In this document: positions 14,583 through 22,431 of the stretch, piece by piece
Position numbering within the stretch: position 1 is the stretch's first letter
How the letters are laid out: every line of letters begins with the position of its first letter
DNA from: TWA4 sp045121095
GTDB taxonomy: Bacteria; Bacillota; Clostridia; Lachnospirales; Lachnospiraceae
Reading direction: 5' to 3'
Assembly (NCBI GenBank): GCA_045121095.1
Contig: JBGVFN010000146.1
Location: 1 to 23,667 of the forward strand
DNA length: 23,667 nt
The notes under the pieces: model-generated
Databases searched by the model: none
Seen by the model: only the letters and a program-made list of their open reading frames with translations
What the model was told of the DNA's origin: nothing
Translations under genes and position numbers: made by a program

Positions 14583-15487
14583 GATTCCACCACCTCCAGA
14601 AACAGAGATTCCAATGTGGGCTCCAAACGCTCCACTTTTTTAACAGGCAGATTCTGTTTCGCCAGATACCCCATAATCTCCTGCATGGTATGATCTTTCC
14701 CATCAAATGTAAGACGTGTTCCGTCTATTTTTACACTCTGGGAAGCTTTTGAAACAGTGGATGCAAGTTTTCGGGCATCTTCCTCATGTTCCATTTCCAC
14801 TTCAAATCCTTTGACAGGATGCAGCTGGCGCACCTGAGCCAGCGTTCCCTGAAAAGCAACCTTACCATTATGAAGACAGGCTATTTCATCACAGATTCGC
14901 TCCACATCCGACAAAATGTGGGTAGAGAACAAAATGGTGGTCTGCTCCCTGGCCGCAGCCAGAATATCCAGAATTTCCTTTCGTCCCACCGGATCCAAAG
15001 CCGATGTGGGTTCGTCACAGATCAGCAATTGCGGGCGATTTAAAAGAGCCTGGGCAATTCCCAGCCGCTGCTTCATACCACGGGAAAATCCTCGGATTCG
15101 ATGTTTTTCCTCTGCCAGTCCCACCAGAGCCAGCATTTCTTCTGTGCGCTGTTCCATATCCTTTTTTTCCATTCCGGTGATTTCCCCACAAAAGCGCAGG
15201 TACTCACCTGCCGTCATATAAGAATAAAATTCCGGCACATCAGGCAGGTAACCAATATGGCGATTGGTTCTGGTCTGACCATAGGTCACCTTTTCCCCTG
15301 CCACATAAATCTCTCCTCCATCTGCCTGAAGCAGCCCCAGAATCAGCTTCATAGTGGTGGTTTTACCCGCACCATTCTGGCCGATGAACCCAAAAACACA
15401 ATGCTCCGGTACGGTAAGATTCACTCCCCGAAGAACCTGTTTGGAGCCAAATTGCTTCGTCAGATTCGTAATATTCAGCATTTCCAT
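14579..15487 (-). CDS. ABC transporter ATP-binding protein, BcrA-like
   Basis: 302 aa with an intact nucleotide-binding domain: Walker A GQNGAGKTT near residue 36, signature FSRGMKQRLGIAQ, Walker B LLICDEPTSALD and the switch His in STHI. A C-terminal extension of about 85 residues (from FEVEMEHEEDARK) ends with LEPTLESLFLEVVES, the usual tail of BcrA/CcmA-like exporters. It pairs with the permease that overlaps its stop by 4 nt. It follows the small PLDc_N gene by 60 bp. A weak GGA-type element near 15495 serves as the RBS. Confidence 0.93.
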   Translation of the reverse strand: MEMLNITNLTKQFGSKQVLRGVNLTVPEHCVFGFIGQNGAGKTTTMKLILGLLQADGGEIYVAGEKVTYGQTRTNRHIGYLPDVPEFYSYMTAGEYLRFCGEITGMEKKDMEQRTEEMLALVGLAEEKHRIRGFSRGMKQRLGIAQALLNRPQLLICDEPTSALDPVGRKEILDILAAAREQTTILFSTHILSDVERICDEIACLHNGKVAFQGTLAQVRQLHPVKGFEVEMEHEEDARKLASTVSKASQSVKIDGTRLTFDGKDHTMQEIMGYLAKQNLPVKKVERLEPTLESLFLEVVES

Positions 15488-15547
15488 ATCATGTATCCTT
15501 TTTCAGTAAACATTATTACTATTCTTACATATCTTTGGGCACCACAA

Positions 15548-15760
15548 CTATGCATCTTCTTTTCCTAATAAGAAATATAAAATCGGTCCCCAGAACTGCA
15601 TTCCGACAATGGATACCACCAGCCATAATACTTTATTTCCCCGTTTATAATGGGGATGTGTCAAAATATGACGTATGGTGTATACCAGCAGAGCCAGTTC
15701 TGCAATCACTAAGGGGATTAAAAAGGGAAGTATTTCTTTTAACATATTTAATTCATCCAT
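15548..15760 (-). CDS. Small PLDc_N domain membrane protein
   Basis: 70 aa with two hydrophobic helices (ILPFLIPLVIAELALLVYTI and VLWLVVSIVGMQFWGPILYFLLG) joined by a short basic loop. The W-P-I-L-Y-F-L-L-G ending is the hallmark of the PLDc_N family, so named for its similarity to the N-terminus of bacterial cardiolipin synthases, but there is no phospholipase domain. Such proteins are repeatedly found ahead of BcrA-type ABC transporters. The role is not established; a membrane chaperone or sensor for the transporter is an inference. AAGGA lies 8 nt before the ATG. It is preceded by the XRE regulator. Confidence 0.85.
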   Translation of the reverse strand: MDELNMLKEILPFLIPLVIAELALLVYTIRHILTHPHYKRGNKVLWLVVSIVGMQFWGPILYFLLGKEDA

Positions 15761-15844
15761 AAATAAGATCCTTTCATTTTCGTAAATAGAGAACTACCAT
15801 TTTTCAGTTATGGAAAGTTGTCTGCTCTGTATTTCATTGCTATC

Positions 15845-16978
15845 TTACAAATTTGCACCCGCCTGCAGCCTCTCCATCTGCATCTTCAGCTGCCTGAAAT
15901 CTTCCCGCGTCTCCAGCGCAGCAAATAAAGGATGGTTCAAAGACTGTACCGCCGTTTCTACCACTAACTTACGATTACGTGGCGGCATATCTCCCAGCTG
16001 CAGTTTCTGAATCCACTCATCCAATTTATCAAAATACGCATCACCGTGAAGATAAAAGTTCTTTTGCTTCAACATATCCAAAACGATTGCGGTATATTGA
16101 CTAAGACGTTCCATGGCCTGTTCGCATTTTCCATGCATCATATAAGTAACTGCAGCCTGATATTCCAGCTGAGCCACCGCATTTGGATTCAATTGTTTCA
16201 TTTGATAAGCCTCGATCAAACAATCTGCCCGGTGTATAGTTTCTTCACATACAGAAAAATTTTCTGCATTGACAAGCAAATACAAGATATTACTTTGCAT
16301 AAGATCCAGCATACGCAAATACATATACATCTGTGTGCTGCTTCGGGCTTTTTCCAGTTCACCTGCCATCTGGTAAGCCTGAACCAAAATACCCTCTCCT
16401 GACATAGTAAGGTATCTGCCTTGAATATAATCCTCCAGTGTTTCAATCACTTCCTGCGTTTTTCCTAATTGAAGATCCGCCGAAGCTTTCAGCATCATAG
16501 CATCTCTGCGAATATCGGCATTCTGACAATCTTTCCGAACATGCTCACACAAATCTCCCATCTCTTTCAAAATATTCCGCTGTTCTTCCTGAGTATCTGC
16601 CATAAAAAAATGATTGAGCCATAAAACTCCTACCTGTATTAAAAAAGGAAAACAGGAATAATATCGATGCACATATCCCCTGCTTTTCTCCATCACCTCC
16701 GAAAAAGGCTTTTCAGCAAAATCCTCGGTAAGTTCCTGATAAATTTTGCGAATCTGTTCCTGACTCAGCTGTGACTCATACCCAAGCAGTTCATCCACCG
16801 TTACATTAAAAAACGCAGCCAGCTGCGGCAGCAGCAAAATATCCGGCAGACTCTGCTTATTTTCCCACTTGGAAACCGATGCTTTCGTCACTCCAAGAAA
16901 ATCCGCCAGCTGCTCCTGCGTAATCTTCCTCTCCCGGCGTAAGGTCATTAATTTATCAGCAAAACGTAAACCATTCAT
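15845..16978 (-). CDS. XRE family regulator with a helical repeat C-terminus
   Basis: About 377 aa. The N-terminal Cro/C1 helix-turn-helix (residues 4-62: LRRERKITQEQLADFLGVT, SVSKWENKQSLPD) is followed by a long, mostly helical region of about 300 residues with TPR-like spacing. This is the layout of RRNPP-type and other XRE regulators that sense a peptide or partner protein. The ATG at 16978 is chosen because GAGGTG lies 6 nt upstream; the GTG nine bases further has none. It precedes the PLDc_N-ABC cassette by 84 bp on the same strand and probably controls it. Its 5' UTR contains a 9-bp minisatellite. No signalling peptide gene was found nearby. Confidence 0.9.
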   Translation of the reverse strand: MNGLRFADKLMTLRRERKITQEQLADFLGVTKASVSKWENKQSLPDILLLPQLAAFFNVTVDELLGYESQLSQEQIRKIYQELTEDFAEKPFSEVMEKSRGYVHRYYSCFPFLIQVGVLWLNHFFMADTQEEQRNILKEMGDLCEHVRKDCQNADIRRDAMMLKASADLQLGKTQEVIETLEDYIQGRYLTMSGEGILVQAYQMAGELEKARSSTQMYMYLRMLDLMQSNILYLLVNAENFSVCEETIHRADCLIEAYQMKQLNPNAVAQLEYQAAVTYMMHGKCEQAMERLSQYTAIVLDMLKQKNFYLHGDAYFDKLDEWIQKLQLGDMPPRNRKLVVETAVQSLNHPLFAALETREDFRQLKMQMERLQAGANL

Positions 16979-17007
16979 GTGTATCACCTCATTTCCAGAT
17001 TGTTATC

Positions 17008-17092
17008 GTTGGATTCTTTGGATTCTTTGGATTTGTTGAATTTGTTGAATTTGTTGAATTCCTCAAATTCCTTAAATTCTTTGAATTTGATT
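17008..17092 (-). repeat. 9-bp minisatellite in the leader of the XRE gene
   Basis: Nine-base units such as TTGGATTCT and TTGTTGAAT run in tandem, with drift, over about 80 bp. The period keeps both strands open. On the minus strand a lysine/asparagine/glutamate/phenylalanine-rich frame ends with a TGA inside the XRE ribosome binding site, but it has no ATG, GTG or TTG start after the GGAGAAGG at its beginning. A repeat of this type in a 5' UTR could alter expression when its length changes. Confidence 0.75.
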
Positions 17093-17113
17093 TTGTGTCT
17101 TACCTTCTCCTTT

Positions 17114-17142
17114 ATTATATTCAATTTTGTACACTGTAACAA
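17114..17142 (-). promoter_or_regulatory. Promoter of the XRE gene
   Basis: TTGTTA (17142-17137), a 17-nt spacer and a perfect TATAAT (17119-17114). It predicts a leader of about 130 nt that contains the entire 9-bp minisatellite. Confidence 0.65.
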
Positions 17143-17340
17143 TGGATTGGTACGATACTTCACGATATTAAATCAACTGTGAGGAAACTTTTTTATGTAT
17201 TTCCAGTTTTTTCTCATGTTTAGATATTCTGTTAAAGATTCATCTCTAAGAAATATTAATTTTCCTGCAATCTCAGGAATTATAATAGAAACAAAATATC
17301 GAAAATCATTTATAACATATTCAGGAAACTACTGTTCTTT

Positions 17341-17709
17341 GGGGTGTAGAAAATAAAAAGTATCTGAAAATACCCCCAAGTAGGGGTATGGGAAGCAAAT
17401 ACTGTCAGTCCAACCCCCGAAAAAGAAGTTTTGGGGTATAGGAAGTAAAAAAGCTTCTGCTATACCCCCGAGTGGGGGTATAAAAAGCATAAACTATCAG
17501 TTTATACCCCGGAAAAAGAAGTTTTGGGGTACTGAAAGTAAAAAGGCATGTGGTATACCCCCGAGTGGGGGTATAGGAAACAGAAACTATCAGTTTATAC
17601 CCCGGAAAAAGAAGTTTTGGGGTATAAAAAGTAAAAAAGCTTCTGCTATACCCCCAAGTGGGGGTATAAAAAACAGAAATGTCAGTTTATACCCCGAAAA
17701 AATTATGAA
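17341..17709. repeat. Tandem array of four 92-93 bp units with alternating GGGGTATA boxes
   Basis: Units begin at 17341, 17433, 17526 and 17619. In unit 2 the boxes are GGGGTATA (17433), TATACCCC (17461), GGGGTATA (17475) and TATACCCC (17503), so each unit has two boxes in each orientation. Boxes 2 and 3 form a perfect hairpin with a 4-nt loop (GAGT or AAGT). Boxes 1-2 and boxes 3-4 form alternative hairpins, the latter with an inner AAACT/AGTTT stem. Unit 1 is the most diverged. Spacers are kept too (AAAGAAGTTTT between units). No frame is conserved. It is not a CRISPR, because no unique spacers separate the repeats. Confidence 0.9.
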
Positions 17710-17813
17710 GTATTGGAATTAAGAAATTTCTTCTGTGGCCCAGCTTAGTTTTCCCACAACAACCGCCCTACCCTTCCATAGAATTTTAAGCATATTCAAA
17801 AGAGCTGCATCAA

Positions 17814-17844
17814 AAAAACAGCAATCTAAACAATTGCTGTTTTT
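17814..17844. terminator. Bidirectional terminator downstream of the second DegV gene
   Basis: A 12-bp stem AAAAACAGCAAT with ATTGCTGTTTTT, 7-nt loop. The minus strand continues into seven T, and the plus strand has five. It lies about 190 bp beyond the DegV stop. Confidence 0.75.
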
Positions 17845-17882
17845 ACTGTTTTACTACTTTATCTTCTATCTTTATCTTCCAT

Positions 17883-17910
17883 GTGCAAGAGGATACACAC
17901 CTCTTTGCAC
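17883..17910. repeat. Hairpin at the edge of the 13-bp repeats
   Basis: GTGCAAGAGG and CCTCTTTGCAC pair with one bulged base around a 7-nt loop. The right arm runs into the first unit of the 13-bp array. Confidence 0.6.
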
Positions 17911-17994
17911 ATTAAATTTGCACATTAAGTTTATATATTAAATTTGCACATTAAATTCGCACATTAAGTTTGTACATTAAGTTTATATATTAAA
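17904..17994. repeat. Seven-unit 13-bp minisatellite
   Basis: Seven tandem units of exactly 13 bp: TTTGCACATTAAA and close variants, with two units reading TTTATATATTAAA (third and seventh). The order A-A-B-A-A-A-B suggests duplication of a multi-unit block. It ends 43 bp before the stop of the second DegV gene. Confidence 0.9.
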
Positions 17995-18036
17995 GATACT
18001 ACTATGTTCTGATTCAGTTTCAAAGATTCTATGATT

Positions 18037-18870
18037 CTATCTTTCGATATACTGAATTGCCACACATTTGGGGCCGCCCTGGGTTGCGAATACCGGGCTC
18101 AATTCCAGGATCTGGATTTCTACTTCTTTAAATGCTTCTTTCAGCTGAGCGGCTGCTGCTTTGGCGTCTTCCAATGCATCAGCATGTGAAACGTAGAGAA
18201 TATGTCGTGCATCCAGCTGTTTTTCTTTCAGATGGTCAATGACTGTCCGGAACGCTGATTTCATAGTTCTTTTGATTGCAAATTTATCCAGTTTTTTGCA
18301 GTCCTCAGTAAGCGTCATAATGGGTTTTAATTTCAGCACGGAACCCAGTGTTGCTGCCATAGGTGTCAGACGTCCTCCTCTTCTCAGGAAATCAAAATCC
18401 TGGGGAATTAAAAAGGATTCTGTTCTTTCTGCTGCTTTTTCCAGCCATGCCAGAATTTCTTTTGCAGTATGGCCTTCTCCTTTCATCTTCTGTGCTTTTT
18501 CTACCATATAGCGGTGAGGACCGCACAGAGTTTTACTGTTGAAAACGGTGATGCTGTCTTTATTATCCGCCAGTTCCCGGGCACCGCAGGCACTCTGATA
18601 AGTACCGGAAAGGCCATCTGCCATGGCAATATTGATAATTTCTGAATCTTTATATTGTTCATACAGATCCATAACTTCGCCAATGGGTGGCTGGGATGAT
18701 CTTGGAAGTTCTCCTTTCTGAATTCTTTCGTAAAAATCTTTCATGTCGACCTGCAGATCCCGTCCTTCCAGATCGCCGATGCTTACACAAAGGGGCACTG
18801 CTTCAAAACCCAATTCCCTGGCTTCCTCCTCTGTATACAATGTTGAGGAGTCTGTAATAATCTGTACCAT
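18037..18870 (-). CDS. DegV family fatty-acid-binding protein (second paralogue)
   Basis: 277 aa from the chosen ATG. TDSS opens the protein, a SSQPPIG motif lies at about residues 58-64, and LRRGGRLTP...LKLKPIM near residue 165 is the conserved ligand-pocket segment of DegV/FakB proteins. It differs strongly from the DegV at 142, so it is not a recent duplicate. The ATG at 18870 is preferred to the TTG at 18876, because GAGGT lies 8 nt upstream of it. It is monocistronic: a terminator separates it from the giant activase upstream, and a bidirectional hairpin follows. The lipid bound and the kinase partner are not evident. Confidence 0.93.
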   Translation of the reverse strand: MVQIITDSSTLYTEEEARELGFEAVPLCVSIGDLEGRDLQVDMKDFYERIQKGELPRSSQPPIGEVMDLYEQYKDSEIINIAMADGLSGTYQSACGARELADNKDSITVFNSKTLCGPHRYMVEKAQKMKGEGHTAKEILAWLEKAAERTESFLIPQDFDFLRRGGRLTPMAATLGSVLKLKPIMTLTEDCKKLDKFAIKRTMKSAFRTVIDHLKEKQLDARHILYVSHADALEDAKAAAAQLKEAFKEVEIQILELSPVFATQGGPKCVAIQYIER

Positions 18871-18971
18871 AATCAAATACCTCGAAACATAGTTTTTAAT
18901 TCTACGTATTCAAGTTTGCAATATTTATTATGAAACGTCAAGCATTTTTAACAAAAATTCACAATTTTTTC

Positions 18972-19014
18972 AAAAAAAGACCATTTCACAGAGTTCTGTG
19001 AAATAGCCTTTTTT
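18972..19014 (-). terminator. Terminator of the activase gene
   Basis: A 9-bp stem, ATTTCACAG with CTGTGAAAT around a 4-nt loop. The minus strand then runs into seven T, and the plus strand also has six, so it may work both ways. Confidence 0.8.
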
Positions 19015-19056
19015 CAAATTTATAATTTTACTATGTTTCGTTACTTAATATTGTGC

Positions 19057-22000
19057 CTACTTCTCCTGCTCTTTCGCATTCATAATCAGCATCTGCAAAC
19101 GGTTCTCAATATTGGCAAAGCTAACGTCCGGGTCATAATCCAGCGGCAGGATCTGCACATCGGGATAGTATTCTTTCAGTCGTTTTGCAATGCCTCGTCC
19201 TACTACATGGTTGGGCAGGCAGCCGAAGGGCTGTAAAATAACAAAGGCACGGCAGCCATGTTTTGCATGGTGCAGGACTTCTCCCGGAATCAGAACGCCT
19301 TCACCGGCATCAAAGGTATGATGGATAATGGGGTCGCTTTCCTTTACCAGATCCTGCATACGGCATGTTTTTTCATACAGCGGATGTTTTTTTGCAATGC
19401 TGTCTGTGACGTCATGAGCCACATTAAATGCCATATTGGCCACCCGATACCATACTTTCTGATTGACCGGCTTCTTCAGGTGATATTCCTGAATCTGAGA
19501 GTCCTGATAGAAATAGGTTTTCCGGATAACATCGGTCATACGTGCTTCAATGATTTCAAATCCATTCTGCTCCAGATAAGCTTCAATATCATGGTTGGCA
19601 CCAGGATGGAAGTTCAGCAGGTATTCGCCAACGATCAGCACGGTGGGCTTGGGGTTGGAGCGGTCATAGGGTACCTGATTCATGATATCAATGGCTTTTG
19701 CAAATCCTTTTTTCGCTCCGGGAATGCCGTGATTCTGCAGACCGTCGATCAGTTCATCCATGGCATGTTCAAATGCTGCATCGGTACTTCCCTTTTCCAG
19801 CTCATAAGGGCGGATTTTCCGCAGAAGTTCTTCCAGTACATCGATCATGGGCAGGGCAAAAGCAATGCGCATGTCGGAGATCATATTCATTTTGAAGCCC
19901 GGATGCATGTCATGATAGTCCACATCATCGTTGGTCAGAATGGGAACATGGGCATATCCGGCGTCATCCAGTGCTTTTCGAAGCAGGGCGCTGTAATGGG
20001 TCAGACGGCAGTCTCCCACGTATTTGCCCATGCCAATAGCCACTTCTTTGTCATCATACTCACCGCTTTTTAAGGCAGCCAGCGCTTCACCGATTACAAT
20101 CTGAGCAGGGAAGCAGATATCGTTATGTACATATTGTTTGCCCAGGCGAATTGCTTCTTCCCGTCCGATTGCCAGCGGCACTGCCCGGACTCCCTGACCG
20201 CTTAATGCAGCCGACATGACCCGGCTGAACGCATGGGAAGTATTGGGCACCAGTACAACTTTTTCTTTTCTGCTTGCTTTGGTAAGTTTCACCGGATAAG
20301 GGTCGGTCAGTTTCTGAACTTCCTGCTCCTGTTCCTGTTTTCTTCGCATGGAAACCGTCTCCACGAAAGAACGAACACGGATTCCCAGCGGGCCCTGAAT
20401 ATCACTTTCATCCAGTTTTAATACCAGCGGTACTTTACCGGAGATTTCCTTCATAATACGGATGATTTCATCGGACAGATAAGCATCGTGTCCGCATCCA
20501 AAGCTGACCAGCTGTACATACTGCAGATGCTTATTTTCTGCTGCCAGAACAGCGGTGGAAAGCATACGGGCATGATAATTATTTACCACATCCAGACGAC
20601 TGTTGCTTAAATCGACTTCCTTTGCTGCTGCCAGAGAATCCGCTGTCAGTACCGGAATTCCCAGTCGTGTAAACATTTCCGGCAGTTCGTGGTTGACCAG
20701 CACATCATTCTGATAAGGACGCGCTGCCAAAACGATGGCATAAGTGCCTTTTTCTTCCACATCTTTCAGCACCTTCTGTCCAGCTTCTTCCAGTTCCTGG
20801 TGGAAAGCAGCCTGAGCAGCATCTGCCATTTCAATGGCTTTTAATACCTGTTCTCGGGAAATTCCATAATGGTCTTCCATGTATTTGGGCAGCTGGCGGT
20901 TCCGGTCCGCATCTTCATACCAGTGGAATAAGGGGGCATCGAAAGGAACCTGAAAACGCTTTTCGGGGTTGTCAGAATTGCGCATAACAATGGGATAGCC
21001 TTTTACCACTGCACACATGGACTGACTGGTTTTTTCCGTATTTTCTGAAGGTACCGTTGTAATGGACGGCATAAAAATCCGGTCTACTTTTTTCTCCACC
21101 AGATTTCGGATATGTCCATGCACCAGCTTTGCGGGGAAGCAAACCGTATCCGAAGCAACGGCTGACAAGCCGTTTTCATACATTTTTCTGGTGCTGGAAT
21201 CGGAAATTTTTACCTGAAATCCCAGAGAACGCCAGAATGTGGTCCAAAATGGCATGGTTTCCCAGTAAGAAAGCACTCTGGGCAGACCGATGGTGATATT
21301 TTTTTCTTCCTCCAGCTGCGTATAAGGGTACTCCTTAAATAAAAGCGATTCCCGAACACGGAACAGATTGGGAACTTCTGATTTTTTCTGCTGTTTTGCC
21401 TTTAACTGCTTCTTCACCTCTTCATCCTTCGGATTGCCCAGAACCTCGCCGCGCTCGCAGCGGTTATTGGTAATCCAGGTTTTTCCATTGGAGAAAGTTA
21501 CGATGGTTCGTTTACAGTGATTTGCGCAGAATGGACAGGGGGAATTGGCCTCCTGCGTATAAGCAAAATCATCCATAGCATCCAGACCGATAAATGTTTT
21601 CTTTACATCACCCTTCCGGCAGTTCTCCTGATGACGTTCTTTTGTAATCAGAGCCGCACCGATGGCACCCATAATACCGGGATAAGGAGCACGAATGACT
21701 TTCCGGCCTGTATACTGTTCCATGGCACATAAAACCGCATCATTTTCAAAGGTTCCGCCCTGAACCACAATCTTATCGCCCAGACTGTCCAGATTGGAAA
21801 TACGAATAACCTTTGTAAAAACATTTTCAATGATGGAACGGCACAGACCCGCCATAATATCCTCAGGCAGTTTGCCGTTACGCTGCTCGGTAATAACGCT
21901 GCTGTTCATAAATACCGTGCAGCGGCTGCCCAGAACAGCCGGATTCTGAGACGAAAATGCTGCATTGGCAATTTCTTTTACTTCAATATTCAAAGAAGAG

Positions 22001-22431
22001 GCGAAGTTTTCCAGGAAAGAGCCACAGCCGGAGGAGCAGGCTTCATTGACCACAATATTGGTAATGATGCCATTGTCAATCCAGATGGCTTTCATATCCT
22101 GTCCGCCGATATCCAGGATAAAGCTGACATCTTCCATATATTTGGAAGCTGCACGGGCGTGGGCTACGGTTTCCACCACATGACATTCTGTGTCAAATGC
22201 ATTGGCAAATAGCAGTTCCCCGTAACCGGTGGTTCCCACTGCCAGGATTTCTAACTGGGCACCGGCCTCACGATAGCGGTCGCGTATGGCGATCAGGGCT
22301 TCTTTTGCAACCTTCAGCGGTTTGCCCTGGTTGGGCGAGTAGAAGGAATCCAGAATCTGCTCCTTTTCATCCATCAGCACAAACTTTGTGGTGGTACTGC
22401 CGGAGTCAATACCAAGGTAAGCACGGACCAC
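19057..22431 (-). CDS. Acyl-CoA dehydratase activase-related protein, C-terminal part
   Basis: 1124 codons as a free-standing frame, open upstream to 22568. It holds a second BadF/BadG/BcrA/BcrD ATPase domain (GIDSGSTTTK 7-16, DIGGQD 107-112, cluster-type Cys 132 and 171). A cysteine cluster follows (C299, C302, C306, C325), then a DUF2229-like region and a large C-terminal part resembling the 2-hydroxyacyl-CoA dehydratase subunits (FGCGHDAYLSDE; GMGKYVGDCRLTHY). Family members are normally one chain of about 1,400 residues with both ATPase domains. Residues before the GTG at 22431 (for example PFFSSPEEKQEFLERHRLPE) still read as protein. That GTG has GGGG only 2 nt upstream, too close for an RBS. 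It is therefore probably the continuation of the gene ending at 22374. The reaction is not known; an ATP-driven, low-potential electron transfer is inferred from relatives. Confidence 0.88.
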   Translation of the reverse strand: MVRAYLGIDSGSTTTKFVLMDEKEQILDSFYSPNQGKPLKVAKEALIAIRDRYREAGAQLEILAVGTTGYGELLFANAFDTECHVVETVAHARAASKYMEDVSFILDIGGQDMKAIWIDNGIITNIVVNEACSSGCGSFLENFASSLNIEVKEIANAAFSSQNPAVLGSRCTVFMNSSVITEQRNGKLPEDIMAGLCRSIIENVFTKVIRISNLDSLGDKIVVQGGTFENDAVLCAMEQYTGRKVIRAPYPGIMGAIGAALITKERHQENCRKGDVKKTFIGLDAMDDFAYTQEANSPCPFCANHCKRTIVTFSNGKTWITNNRCERGEVLGNPKDEEVKKQLKAKQQKKSEVPNLFRVRESLLFKEYPYTQLEEEKNITIGLPRVLSYWETMPFWTTFWRSLGFQVKISDSSTRKMYENGLSAVASDTVCFPAKLVHGHIRNLVEKKVDRIFMPSITTVPSENTEKTSQSMCAVVKGYPIVMRNSDNPEKRFQVPFDAPLFHWYEDADRNRQLPKYMEDHYGISREQVLKAIEMADAAQAAFHQELEEAGQKVLKDVEEKGTYAIVLAARPYQNDVLVNHELPEMFTRLGIPVLTADSLAAAKEVDLSNSRLDVVNNYHARMLSTAVLAAENKHLQYVQLVSFGCGHDAYLSDEIIRIMKEISGKVPLVLKLDESDIQGPLGIRVRSFVETVSMRRKQEQEQEVQKLTDPYPVKLTKASRKEKVVLVPNTSHAFSRVMSAALSGQGVRAVPLAIGREEAIRLGKQYVHNDICFPAQIVIGEALAALKSGEYDDKEVAIGMGKYVGDCRLTHYSALLRKALDDAGYAHVPILTNDDVDYHDMHPGFKMNMISDMRIAFALPMIDVLEELLRKIRPYELEKGSTDAAFEHAMDELIDGLQNHGIPGAKKGFAKAIDIMNQVPYDRSNPKPTVLIVGEYLLNFHPGANHDIEAYLEQNGFEIIEARMTDVIRKTYFYQDSQIQEYHLKKPVNQKVWYRVANMAFNVAHDVTDSIAKKHPLYEKTCRMQDLVKESDPIIHHTFDAGEGVLIPGEVLHHAKHGCRAFVILQPFGCLPNHVVGRGIAKRLKEYYPDVQILPLDYDPDVSFANIENRLQMLIMNAKEQEK

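Noticed and set aside
16979..17182. Plus-strand Leu/Ser/Asn-rich frame over the 9-bp repeats
   Set aside because: The open frame is a consequence of the 9-bp period. No RBS is present and it opposes the XRE promoter.
17735..17941. 68-codon plus-strand frame
   Set aside because: It runs through a terminator hairpin and into the 13-bp repeats, and has no RBS.
17341..17994. Repeat arrays as a CRISPR
   Set aside because: Repeats are contiguous or imperfect, 93 bp or 13 bp long, without unique spacers, and no cas gene is present.
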